Of a stretch of 64,000 nt of DNA, positions 25,290-34,000 are shown one piece after another. The notes below the pieces were generated by a model. It saw nothing but the letters and a program-made list of their open reading frames with translations. It did no database searches and had not been told where the DNA came from. A program made the position numbers and the translations under genes. Numbering within the stretch: position 1 is the first letter of the stretch; each line of letters starts with the position of its first letter. The stretch comes from Planctomycetales bacterium 10988. GTDB taxonomy: Bacteria; Planctomycetota; Planctomycetia; Pirellulales; Pb10988. Location of the stretch: NCBI GenBank assembly GCA_009664345.1, contig CP043547.1, positions 372,001 to 436,000 of the forward strand, read 5' to 3'.

Positions 25290-26545
25290 AGAAATACCTG
25301 ACTTTCAAAACTATCAAACATCTAAAATCAAGTGTTTCTAAACTAAGTCAGAAGCGGATACACTCATCTTTTGAGCCACTTCTAGTTACAGGCCGTACCT
25401 CATCTTTCGGTGAAATGAATATCCAAAATTTTCCTCGTCTGACAAGTGTTAGATCTTGTATTGTTCCATCACCTGGAACGGTTTTCATTTCAGCGGATTA
25501 TAAAACTATTGAACTTGTATCGTTAGGACAGGCGCTAATGAGTCAATTCAAATTGTATTCGCATATGGCAAACGCGATTAATAACGGCCATGACCTCCAT
25601 TCTATGGTAGCAGCTCAGGTAACAGGCAAAGCGGTCTCGGAGGTGAGCAAGGAAGATAGGCAACGTGCTAAAGCTATAAATTTTGGAAAGCCTGGAGGGA
25701 TGGGAGATAAAGCTTTACAACGTTATGCAAAAGAGAGCTATGGTGTCGACCTGGATGAGGCTGAAACGAGAGAACTCTCTGAAACCTGGACCAAACTGTT
25801 TCCAGAGACGGAGGAATTTTTAAAGCGTTACGAATGCTATAATACTGGCTATAAAGTCGCTTTATTTCTCAACCTTGCTGATTCTCCTCGAACGGACACC
25901 CGCATTGACCAACCCTCAGGGACATCTGGAATAGGAACAGCACTATCCTTCAAAGATCTCTCGATTCTCGGATGGATGTGTTTGAAAACATTGGCAGTAT
26001 CAGAACCTGTATCTGCGGAAGGGTATCGATATTCTCAGCACGATATCAACTTTTTTTGGTCAGCTGTTCAGCGATGTGTCGATCACTTTCCTACAGACTT
26101 ACAGCCTTTTATCCGAGATCGAACCGCTACACCTAGATTATCGAATTGGATTCGAAAGGAAGTGGATAAATTCCCTGTATTTACACTGACCGGTCGACTG
26201 CGAGCCTCTGCGAACTATACAGCTCGACATAACACGATCTTTCAAGGACTTGCCGCTGATGGTGCGAAGCTCGCATTATGGAAACTTCTTAGGCATGGCT
26301 TCAAAGTTGTAAACTTTATCCATGATGAATTTTTAATAGAAGTTCCAGAGTCCTCAAATCTGAAACAACAGGCTGAGAAAATCAAGCAACTAATGATTGA
26401 GGGAATGCGTGAGGTAATCCTCGATTTACCAATCGAGGTCGAATATGCTGCGATGAGGCGTTGGTATAAAGATGCCGAGGCAGTCTATGATGAACAAGGG
26501 CGACTCGTCCCTTGGGAACCCAGTGAGGTCATCAATTTGAAGTAA
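25256..26545 (+). CDS. Family A DNA polymerase, palm and fingers
   Basis: The frame carries all three polymerase motifs: motif A FISADYKTIELVSLGQ (residues about 77-92; Asp in place and the usual IEL), motif B RQRAKAINFGKPGGMGDKAL (about 138-157, with Lys, Phe and Gly of the O-helix) and motif C VNFIHDEFLIEVP (about 353-365, HDE). The listed TTG start is probably not used: the sequence joins upstream through KTDHGAYVTSQEALQELADY in this frame, beyond the end of the first part. A polymerase of its own makes this element unusually independent of the host. It is not followed by other element genes. Confidence 0.8.
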   Translation: MQELADYEPFIEKYLTFKTIKHLKSSVSKLSQKRIHSSFEPLLVTGRTSSFGEMNIQNFPRLTSVRSCIVPSPGTVFISADYKTIELVSLGQALMSQFKLYSHMANAINNGHDLHSMVAAQVTGKAVSEVSKEDRQRAKAINFGKPGGMGDKALQRYAKESYGVDLDEAETRELSETWTKLFPETEEFLKRYECYNTGYKVALFLNLADSPRTDTRIDQPSGTSGIGTALSFKDLSILGWMCLKTLAVSEPVSAEGYRYSQHDINFFWSAVQRCVDHFPTDLQPFIRDRTATPRLSNWIRKEVDKFPVFTLTGRLRASANYTARHNTIFQGLAADGAKLALWKLLRHGFKVVNFIHDEFLIEVPESSNLKQQAEKIKQLMIEGMREVILDLPIEVEYAAMRRWYKDAEAVYDEQGRLVPWEPSEVINLK

Positions 26546-26639
26546 GCTAAATAATTGCTTTATTTGGCGTGGTATTAATGGCATTTATCACTAAATCAAT
26601 GGCTAATTCCTACAACATCTGTGTTACTTTAATTACTAG

Positions 26640-26718
26640 GAGTTTGTGGTCAAAAGTAAATTAGGAGTTATCTTTTTCAAGTTTCTGTCTGTTACTACAT
26701 GGAGTTGATCACTGGCTC
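26640..26718. repeat. MITE-like element, copy 2 (79 bp)
   Basis: Ends GAGTTTGTGGTCAA and, inward from the right, GAGCCAGTGATCAA. TAG occurs on both sides (26637-26639 and 26719-26721). The inside shares AAAAGTAAATTAGGAGT with copy 3. It has no coding capacity. The ends resemble those of the IS5-type element at 10803. Confidence 0.7.
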
Positions 26719-26806
26719 TAGGTTTGCTTATACAACCGGTTGACTATAAGGAAACTATTGAAAGGTGAAAATAGAAATTGTTTTCCCCCCTTTTGACTTT
26801 AGAAAA

Positions 26807-26834
26807 GAACTGCGGTTATTAATAACCGCAGTTC
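26807..26834. repeat. Perfect 28-bp palindrome
   Basis: Arms GAACTGCGGTTATT and AATAACCGCAGTTC meet without a loop. It lies in the gap after the polymerase gene. It could be a terminator without T-run, a protein-binding site or a resolution site. Confidence 0.6.
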
Positions 26835-27003
26835 CAAGTTTGTAAACCACTGTAGAGAGTTAGTCTCCGTACTTTCACAATTCATGATCCTCGCCATTCC
26901 CTTCACTCTATTGTTGCAATTCGATATACTTTTGTATCTTCATAGAGAGAATTGGGGTGGAAGCCAAGGGTTTCAAACTCATGAGATTTGGAAGGTATGA
27001 GGC

Positions 27004-27435
27004 ATGTTTATCTCGGTTGCATCGTATGCAAAGAGAAAGCTTCATCGACTCGACCGATTCGATCCTGCCTCGCAGCTCGAATTGCAAGAAGCAAACTTTG
27101 GTCGGGCGTTCCCTTCCAGCTATGGAACGATCCTTGGCATGTATCGGAATGACATCCGTGGAAACATTGTGTTCACTACCGATGGGATTCTTCTTGCAAA
27201 TCAAGGACGTTGGCAATTCATTGCTTATTCAACTATCTCGCATGTAGTTCGCGACGAAAAGAAAAACTTTCAGAACGATGAGATTTTGCTAGGTCTTCGC
27301 TCAAGCTCTCAAGTGACGTTGACAATTGAAGGGAAAGACTCGTCGCTTGGCACCCATGATAAGTATTGTGTCATGATGTTCTTGGATTCTGCGATTTCCG
27401 TGAGTCAACCCTCTCCCGATCAGGGCGTTCAGTAG
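27004..27435 (+). CDS. Unknown 143-residue protein, possible immunity gene
   Basis: A soluble alpha-beta protein with a beta-rich middle (GNIVFTTDGILLANQGRWQF, VTLTIEGKDSSLGTHDKYCV). The start at 27004 (ATG, M-F-I-S-V) lacks a strong ribosome-binding site. It is the first of four small plus-strand genes spaced 60-160 bases apart, and its size and composition are like immunity proteins of polymorphic toxins. No family is recognised, and no toxin gene is next to it. Confidence 0.5.
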   Translation: MFISVASYAKRKLHRLDRFDPASQLELQEANFGRAFPSSYGTILGMYRNDIRGNIVFTTDGILLANQGRWQFIAYSTISHVVRDEKKNFQNDEILLGLRSSSQVTLTIEGKDSSLGTHDKYCVMMFLDSAISVSQPSPDQGVQ

Positions 27436-27520
27436 CCTTTCTTCACGGAGTTAGTTTACAGAGTACTCAGTTCTTCAAGGCTGAACCTATTTGGCAACTC
27501 CTACCTAATGGAGTCTCATC

Positions 27521-27844
27521 ATGGTCTATCCCTCTGACATGGAACTGCTGGAATTCTTTGAAGCGGAACCAAGTATCGAGGAAGACGCTCAGACCTATCT
27601 GGCCCGAGATTCTTCCGGTTCGGTCCTTTTATTCTCTTTCAATGCGTTTGAGGACTCCGTTCAAACTGTCATGAAACGGGATGAACGTATCGTTTCGCTG
27701 ACATCGCACGAATGCCTGACACGGATGTGGATTGATGATAAGACACTTCGTGCGGAGTTTGAGAGCGACGGTTACCGGATCACGCTTGCCTTGACGATAC
27801 GGCCCTTTGTGCAAGTTGAATGGTCTGGACTTCGAACGAGATAA
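27521..27844 (+). CDS. Unknown 107-residue protein, possible immunity gene
   Basis: A small acidic protein (MVYPSDMELLEFFEAEPSIE) with several predicted beta strands (GSVLLFSFNAFEDSVQTVMK, YRITLALTI). Acidic surface charge is common in immunity proteins of nuclease toxins. It has no membrane segment or known motif. It is grouped with its neighbours as an orphan immunity cluster by context only. Confidence 0.5.
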   Translation: MVYPSDMELLEFFEAEPSIEEDAQTYLARDSSGSVLLFSFNAFEDSVQTVMKRDERIVSLTSHECLTRMWIDDKTLRAEFESDGYRITLALTIRPFVQVEWSGLRTR

Positions 27845-27997
27845 GACCGTCGGGTTCGACCGTCTGGCTTTTGAAAGGAAGCCATTGCAGTCCGTAAACA
27901 TTGAAAAGATTCCTTGCTTTCGGCTGGGATAATTTGATTAGAATCGGATGACCAACTGCTTGATGAACGGTATCGCCACCTGCCTTGTCTGAAGAAA

Positions 27998-28276
27998 ATG
28001 AGAGCTGTTTTGAATGACTTTTATACAATCGTCCGGAAGGCTGTGCATGTAGATTGGGACCCAATCGGGATTGCCGATCTGACAGACCAAATGGGAGAAT
28101 ATGACCCTTATCTAGCGGGCCTGTGTAGCTTACTAATCAACCATGCCTCAGAGAAAGAAGTGTTTGACTACCTCTGGAACGTCGAAACCGAGTCCATCGG
28201 ATTGCGGGGCGATCGAGAAGCGACGACAAAATTTGCTTCCTGGCTATGTAGCCTAATCCCAACCGATGGGGAATGA
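27998..28276 (+). CDS. Immunity-like protein with DPIGI/EYDPY motif
   Basis: 92 residues. The pattern DWDPIGIAD...EYDPYLAGLCSLL...ASEKEVFDYLWNVETESIGL is one I associate with a widespread small family that includes DUF1871-like immunity proteins in toxin loci. It is all helical and acidic. No toxin is adjacent, so it would protect against incoming toxins from neighbours. The family name is from memory and uncertain. Confidence 0.55.
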   Translation: MRAVLNDFYTIVRKAVHVDWDPIGIADLTDQMGEYDPYLAGLCSLLINHASEKEVFDYLWNVETESIGLRGDREATTKFASWLCSLIPTDGE

Positions 28277-28342
28277 ATATCTAGCAATCGCATCAGTACC
28301 CCTTGGGTCTCTTATCAACCCACCAAAAAGAAGTTAGGGGCA

Positions 28343-28573
28343 GTGACTTATTCCTCTAGAGATTTCGCACGAGAGTTACTGGATGAGTTACAAAAAGGCT
28401 ACGATCTCGTTCGCATTTCAAGATGGGCTATGGCCACTTACCTAAAGCATTCCCGCGAGACCGAGCCAGAGCTTGACCGTGAAATTATGAAAGTCGTGAC
28501 GATGGAGGAAGGGCCTGAATTTGAGTTGTCAGAGGACGAGTTGGTTCGGCTTGCGGATAAACTCACGGCTTAA
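28343..28573 (+). CDS. Small immunity-like protein (GPEFELSE motif)
   Basis: 76 residues, helical. MTYSSRDFARELLDELQKGY, then ISRWAMATY and the ending MEEGPEFELSEDELVRLADK, form a pattern seen in small immunity proteins encoded behind polymorphic toxins. The start codon at 28343 is not ATG (the frame opens with GTG). It ends 42 bases before the stop of the truncated sigma-like gene on the opposite strand. Confidence 0.55.
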   Translation: MTYSSRDFARELLDELQKGYDLVRISRWAMATYLKHSRETEPELDREIMKVVTMEEGPEFELSEDELVRLADKLTA

Positions 28574-28614
28574 GTGCAGACTCCGGAAGCTCCGCCGGTC
28601 CTCCCAGGTGTCGA

Positions 28615-29163
28615 TCAATGTAACGAGAAGAAGGGACGACCAAGGCTGAGCTGGACGGCGATCCGGCGGATACGGCGACTCAGACTCTTCAGCCAGGCCG
28701 AGAAATCCAGTCGGCTGGCGGCGATCTCCGACGGAGGAGCTTTTTTGTCTTCCACCAGCATCTCCCTCCAGCAAGACCCCTCGCGTTCTTCTTCGACAGC
28801 CAAGCTTCGCAGCCGGACACCCTTCCGCTGTTGGCAATGGGGAGAAGACACGTCGCGAATGTTCAGCGGAGTCCCCACCCGGCGACCCGTCCGGTACTGG
28901 GCCACGGCGTACTTGGCCAGCGTGCTCCAGGTGGCCGAGCCTGCCTTGCCCCGCTCGACCAACCGAGCAAAGGCCGAGCAGCAATGACAAAGGACCTCTT
29001 GAATGGCTTCTTCGCGGTCGTCGCCCTGGAGGTACCGAAACGCGATCCGGGCGTGATTTTCGATCTTCGGCAGCATGGCGAGAAAGTCGGGATGCCAACA
29101 GGGGGTGGAATTTTGAAGGGCAGAACGAGTCGAAGTCGCAGGCGTACAAGTCAAGGCGTTCAT
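28615..29163 (-). pseudogene. Sigma-70-like factor, second copy, lacking region 4
   Basis: The first 160 residues follow the full-length paralogue at 8197..8844 (LAMLPKIENHARIAFRYLQG, ATWSTLAKYAVAQYRTGRR, SEIAASRLDFSAWLKSLS). After RRIRRIAVQLS the homology ends, and the chain stops 12 residues later, so the region 4 helix-turn-helix is missing. The ATG at 29163 aligns with the other start. DNA here is much more GC-rich than the first copy. Loss of region 4 would abolish -35 recognition, so this is a decayed or repurposed copy. Confidence 0.7.
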
Positions 29164-29182
29164 GATGAACCTCGCAAGCTAG

Positions 29183-29199
29183 GCCGCCACGAAGGCGGC
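29183..29199 (-). promoter_or_regulatory. Leader hairpin before the truncated sigma-like gene
   Basis: Same six-base stem (GCCGCC / GGCGGC) and ACGAA loop as at 8866-8882, at nearly the same distance from the start. Confidence 0.55.
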
Positions 29200-29290
29200 T
29201 GCGAAAGAAACACAACCGCCCCCGCTCGTGCGAGGACACCGACAGAACCTTCTCATCGAAAAGGTTCCTGTCGGCGGGGCACCGCTGATG

Positions 29291-29341
29291 AGTAACCCAA
29301 CGCCAACACCTTACTTGACGCGTTTTCTGGCCAGAATTAGC
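29291..29341 (-). promoter_or_regulatory. Conserved block upstream of the sigma-like gene (copy 2)
   Basis: Minus-strand CCAGAAAACGCGTCAAGTAA and GGTGTTGGCGTTGG align with the block at 8989-9040. Conserved while the neighbouring spacer is not. Confidence 0.55.
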
Positions 29342-29391
29342 AAGAAGGAAGAGATAGCACACCGGCCGAGGAGGGCTGAGCGAGACACGCT

Positions 29392-30552
29392 TTAAATCGA
29401 GGAATATCGAGCATCGAGATAGGCGGCGAGGCTTTGATAGAGCATCTGATCACCCTGGCTATACTGCCTCGCACAGGCGATCAAGGCATGCAGCCCGTTC
29501 GAGGCACTCCGCTGATAGGCCGAAGAAGTCCGCCTCCCAGCGATCCTGTCGCCCGCCCGAATCAGCTCGATCAGCTCCTTTACTTCAGGGCTCGATACGG
29601 ACGCGTGCCTTCCCACCAGACTGGTGGCACACTCCTCATCAGGGCTGAAAGTCAGCCTGGTATTGGAATCGAAGTGTTTCCGCCGAGGATCGAAAACCTT
29701 CCCTACCTCGATCAAGGCATGATAATTTTCGAACTTTCGAGGGCTCAAGCTCCTCGACACGAACTCGACAAGACAGGGGATGGAGGACGAAAATGTGCGG
29801 TGGACGATCCAGGTCGCCACCAACGCGTCAGCATCCGGCCGCTTCTGTGTTGCGATCTTCACCGGAGGGAGGAGCGAAAGGCCCCAAGCATTGAAATGCG
29901 TGGCATACTCCTTCCCGACCCCCCAAGGATCAGCCTCGCGGTAGTCGATATTCGGGTGAGGGCTTCGGAACTCCAGCACCGCCTGGAACACCTTCAACCC
30001 CTGCGAAAGCCGGGTGATCTCAACCAAGACCTGAGCAGCCACTGCGACGCTCGGGCCTGCTGTATTCTCCCCATCCGAGAGCAACGAGCTTTCCCGAGCT
30101 TCCTTCCATCGCCTGCAAACAAGCTCCAAGCCTTGAACCACCTGCCGAGCCGACACCCCAAACGGCTCGAACTCAAACTCCGGGTTCCCGCATGCAAGCC
30201 GCTCCCTAGCATCACTATTTACAGGCAAAAACGAAGCCCGAGCCAACACTTCCACCCAGTGTCGTGCCTCGTCGAGAAGCCGCTCGGCACCCTTCAAGAT
30301 CGCCTCTATTTCCTCCACTCTGAACTCCAAGCAATCCCTTCCCGCCACCAGACTCGTGATCATCGGCAGAACCTCCTCTCGCCCCCGCTTCACCTGATCA
30401 AGCAGCAGTTCCCACACCTTTTCATTGGCTCCACCATCATCCTCTTCATTGGCTTCCCCTCCATCCTCAACCCCTTCCGAGATCCCGGAAATCCCCACAT
30501 CTGGCACTCGCTCTGGGTACTTCCCCACCAAATCTATTCGTTGCTGAGTCAT
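29392..30552 (-). CDS. Unknown 386-residue protein with a DxDA motif
   Basis: I start at ATG 30552 (MTQQRIDLVGKYPERV) because a GAAGGAG site lies just upstream; a longer frame to 30606 is less likely. Residues about 20-45 are acidic and low-complexity (EDGGEANEEDDGG). Helical segments follow to about residue 200. Near residue 245 the string KRPDADALVATWIVHR recalls the D-x-D-A-x-x-A element of DHH/MYG1-like phosphoesterases, but the other metal-binding motifs are not obvious. The C-terminal 100 residues include RAGDRIAGRRTSSAYQRSAS. No neighbours suggest a pathway. The function is unknown. Confidence 0.5.
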   Translation of the reverse strand: MTQQRIDLVGKYPERVPDVGISGISEGVEDGGEANEEDDGGANEKVWELLLDQVKRGREEVLPMITSLVAGRDCLEFRVEEIEAILKGAERLLDEARHWVEVLARASFLPVNSDARERLACGNPEFEFEPFGVSARQVVQGLELVCRRWKEARESSLLSDGENTAGPSVAVAAQVLVEITRLSQGLKVFQAVLEFRSPHPNIDYREADPWGVGKEYATHFNAWGLSLLPPVKIATQKRPDADALVATWIVHRTFSSSIPCLVEFVSRSLSPRKFENYHALIEVGKVFDPRRKHFDSNTRLTFSPDEECATSLVGRHASVSSPEVKELIELIRAGDRIAGRRTSSAYQRSASNGLHALIACARQYSQGDQMLYQSLAAYLDARYSSI

Positions 30553-30606
30553 GAAAGCTCCTTCTTTCAAAGAGATGGTTCCCTGCAATCTGCAAGCGCG
30601 ATCCAC

Positions 30607-30894
30607 GGCTAAAGCTATTATACCAGCTCTACGATGGTTGCGTTCCTGCTTTACTCCCCGGCGAGTGCTGTTCTAAGACCTGTCAGGGGTTGGCCTGCGT
30701 CGAGTAAATAGAATGATATGATCATCGCTAAATATTTTCCGAATATAGACTTATGAAAATATTTTCTAACCTACACTAACTCAGGACTGTTAAGAATCCA
30801 CTTTACCAACTAGTCGTTTTAGAGTATACTCAACAGCTAATCCAGACACTCCTTCTCTCAATACTATCCTTTCTTCGGGGCAAGAATCGAACTC
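30607..30894. other. Intergenic before the surface protein
   Basis: AT-rich spacer between divergent genes; it must contain the surface-protein promoter. I see no repeat or strong hairpin. Confidence 0.5.
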
Positions 30895-31077
30895 ATGGCA
30901 TGGCTCTCCTTCTTTTCACACCGTAACGAACGTCAACAACAAACGCGTCTCAGGCAACAAAAAGAAACCCCACTTCAGCTCGAATCACTGGAACAACGCT
31001 GCTTGCTTGCTTCAGATCCCTTCCTGATTGATATCAATCAAGTCGGGAATCCCTTAGTTCTTCCCCCCGGTATCTGA
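30895..31077 (+). CDS. N-terminal export part of the Ig-repeat surface protein (separated by a C6 tract)
   Basis: 60 residues from ATG 30895. A basic, Gln-rich start (HRNERQQQTRLRQQKETPLQ) leads to LESLEQRCLLASDPFLIDIN, the planctomycete extracellular-protein motif LExLExRxLLSA. The frame ends at a TGA right after CTTCCCCCCGG. With seven C instead of six (31063-31068) it would read on as LPPRYLTNVNGTLFF into the large protein at 31095..35609, matching the later repeats SLPRYLTNVNGTLFF. The two therefore form one gene split by a homopolymer. Confidence 0.75.
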   Translation: MAWLSFFSHRNERQQQTRLRQQKETPLQLESLEQRCLLASDPFLIDINQVGNPLVLPPGI

Positions 31078-31094
31078 CGAATGTAAACGGGACC

Positions 31095-34000
31095 TTGTTT
31101 TTCATTGCCCGTGAAAGGTTTACGGGCTATGAACTTTGGATAAGTAACGGGACCGACGCCGGAACCCAACTCGTCAAGAATATCAGGCCTGACTCCGTCA
31201 GTTCTCTTCCCCGCTATCTGACGAATGTAAATGGGACGTTGTTTTTCCAAGCCCATGACGGCTCGATAGGCCTCGAACTCTGGAGGAGTAATGGGACAGA
31301 GGGCAGCACCCAGCTCGTCAAGGATATCTGGTCTGGCTTTAATTGGGGAATTCCCCGCTATCTGACGAATGTAAACGGGACGTTGTTTTTCCGTGCCCGT
31401 GAAAGCTCGACGGGCTACGAGCTTTGGATGAGTAATGGGACCGAGGCCGGAACCCAACTCGTCAAGGATATTCGAGCCGGGTCCAATGGTGCCTCTCCTC
31501 GCTACCTAACGAACGTGGATGGAACGTTATTTTTCAGTGCAAATGATGGCTCGACGGGCTATGAAATTTGGAGAAGTGATGGGACAAGTGCCGGAACCCA
31601 ACTCGTTAAAGAGATATTTGATGGTGCAATAAGCTCTTATCCTAAGTATTTAACTAATGTGAACGGAACATTATTCTTTCGAGCTTTCGAGAACTCGACC
31701 AGCTATGAACTTTGGACGAGTAACGGAACCGAGGCCGGAACTCAACTTGTTAAAGATATTCAGTTTGGCTCTAGTTCAACCCCAAAATATCTGACCAATG
31801 CGAATGGAACATTGTTCTTCCAAGCGAATGATGGAATTCATGGTGCGGAGGTATGGGTTCTGGAAGATACTGAAGTTCCGACGCTGGGGATTACCCCGGA
31901 TGGCGGGGCCACCAACGAGAGTCCGATTACGTTTACGTTCCAGTTCTCGGAGTTTGTGTTTAACTTCGATACCTCCGATGTCATGGTCACCGGGGGAGCC
32001 AAGGGAACTTTCACTGCCATTGATCGAGATACTTTTACACTTGTCATTACGCCAAGTGGTGATGGCCTAGTTACCGTCAGTGTGGCCGATGATGTCGCCG
32101 AAGACGCCTCCGGAAATCTCCTCCTCGGAGACAGTGCTACGATCGAGTACGACGGCACCACTCCGACCTTGATGATCACGCCAGATAGCGGGATCACCAA
32201 TAATTTCCCCATCACGTTCACCTTCGAATTCTCCGAAGACATCATCGACTTCATCGAGTCGGATATCAGTATCACCGGAGGGTTGGGCAGTAACTTCACC
32301 ATGGTCGATGGCGATACCTATACCATTGACGTGACGCCTTCTGCTGATGGAAATGTTACAGTGAGTGTTGCGAATGATCTCGCTGAAGACGACGCCGGGA
32401 ATCTCTTGGTTGGCGATTCCGTTACAATTGAATATGACGGTACGGCTCCGACTTTGATGATCACTCCGGATGGAACGCTTACCAACTCTGAAATCCTCCT
32501 ATTTACCTTTGAGTTTTCCGAGGATGTCACCGGCTTCACAACCGAGGATATCGTCGTGACCAATGGCACCAAGGGCTTTTTCAGCACGACCGATGGCAAT
32601 ACTTATACCCTCTCAGTCACGCCGACTGCGGATGGCGATGTCACCGTTACAGTGGCGAGTGCGGTCGCTCAAGATGCGGCCGGGAATGAGAACATAGGCG
32701 ATATCGCCACGGTCGAATACGACGGGACCGCTCCAACGGTTTCTGTTTCGCCGGAAAACGAATTAACCAACCTGGCGACAACGGTCTTTACTTTCGAGTT
32801 CTCCGAGGAGGTGTTTGGTTTTACTGCCGATGATGTCATGGTAACAAACGGTACCAAAGGCACCTTCACGGAGGTCGATGGCGATACCTACACCCTCGAA
32901 GTCACTGCGATGGCCGATGGCGATGTGATTGTCAACGCTTTAGCTGATGGGGCCATGGACGCCGCCGGCAATGGCAATCAGATTGGAAGTGCGACGGTTA
33001 CCTATGACGGGACCGCGCCGACGTTGGACATCACCCCTGATGGGATCGCGACTAATGACAACCCGATCACATTTACCTTTCAGTTTTCTGAGGACGTCGT
33101 CGGTTTCACGATCGATGACCTTGCGGTGGTCGGCGGCTCGAAAGGGACGCTGATGATGATCGATGGCAACACCTACACCATGGATGTCACCCCGAGCGGG
33201 GAAGGGAATCTTATTGTCGCGGTGGAGGATGGGTTTGCCGCTGATGCCGCCGGTAACTTGTTGGTCGGTGACGGGGTGATCGTCGAATATGACAGCATCG
33301 CCCCGACCTTGACGATCACGCCCGATGGACTCGTCACGAATCTCAACTCCACGATCTTTACCTTCCAGTTCTCCGAAGTGGTCACGGGGTTCACCATCGA
33401 TGATGTTTTCCTCTCGAATGGTACGAAAGGAACCTTTATACCGGTCGATGGTGACACGTACGAACTAGAGGTCTTCTCGCCTTGCTCCAGTGGCGACCTC
33501 ATCATCGCGGTGTTGGATGATGCCGCTCAGGACGCCGCCGGCAACGGAAACATCGGCGATTCCGCGGCCATCACTTATGATAATGTCGCCCCAACTCTGG
33601 AAATTACCCCGGATGGCAGCGCGAACAATCAGGGTTCGACGCTCTTTACTTTCCAGTTTTCTGAAGCGGTTACCGGTTTCACGATCGACGATGTGGACTT
33701 GATGAGTAACGGTCCGAACTTAAGCACCGGCATGTTAAACGCGGTCGATGAAGATACCTACACCCTGGAAGTTTTCTACTCCAATGCTAATGGCGAACTA
33801 ATCGTCACGGTTGCGGATGACGCCGCTTTCGATGAAGCCACCAACGGCAATACCGGCGATTCGGCCACCATTGAATACGATAGTGTCGCCCCGACGGTTG
33901 GGGTCTCGCCGGATAATCAATTGACCAACGTGGCCACGACGGTCTTCACTTTCCAGTTCTCCGAAGAGGTCTTTGACTTCACCGCCGATGATGTCATGGT

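Noticed and set aside
28529-29362. 277-residue minus-strand ORF overlapping the truncated sigma-like gene
   Set aside because: It is a different frame of the same gene, Arg/Ser-rich, without homology to the intact copy.
29434-30612. 392-residue plus-strand ORF opposite the DxDA protein
   Set aside because: Arg/Pro/Ser/His-rich antisense shadow with no domain; the minus-strand gene has a proper ribosome-binding site.
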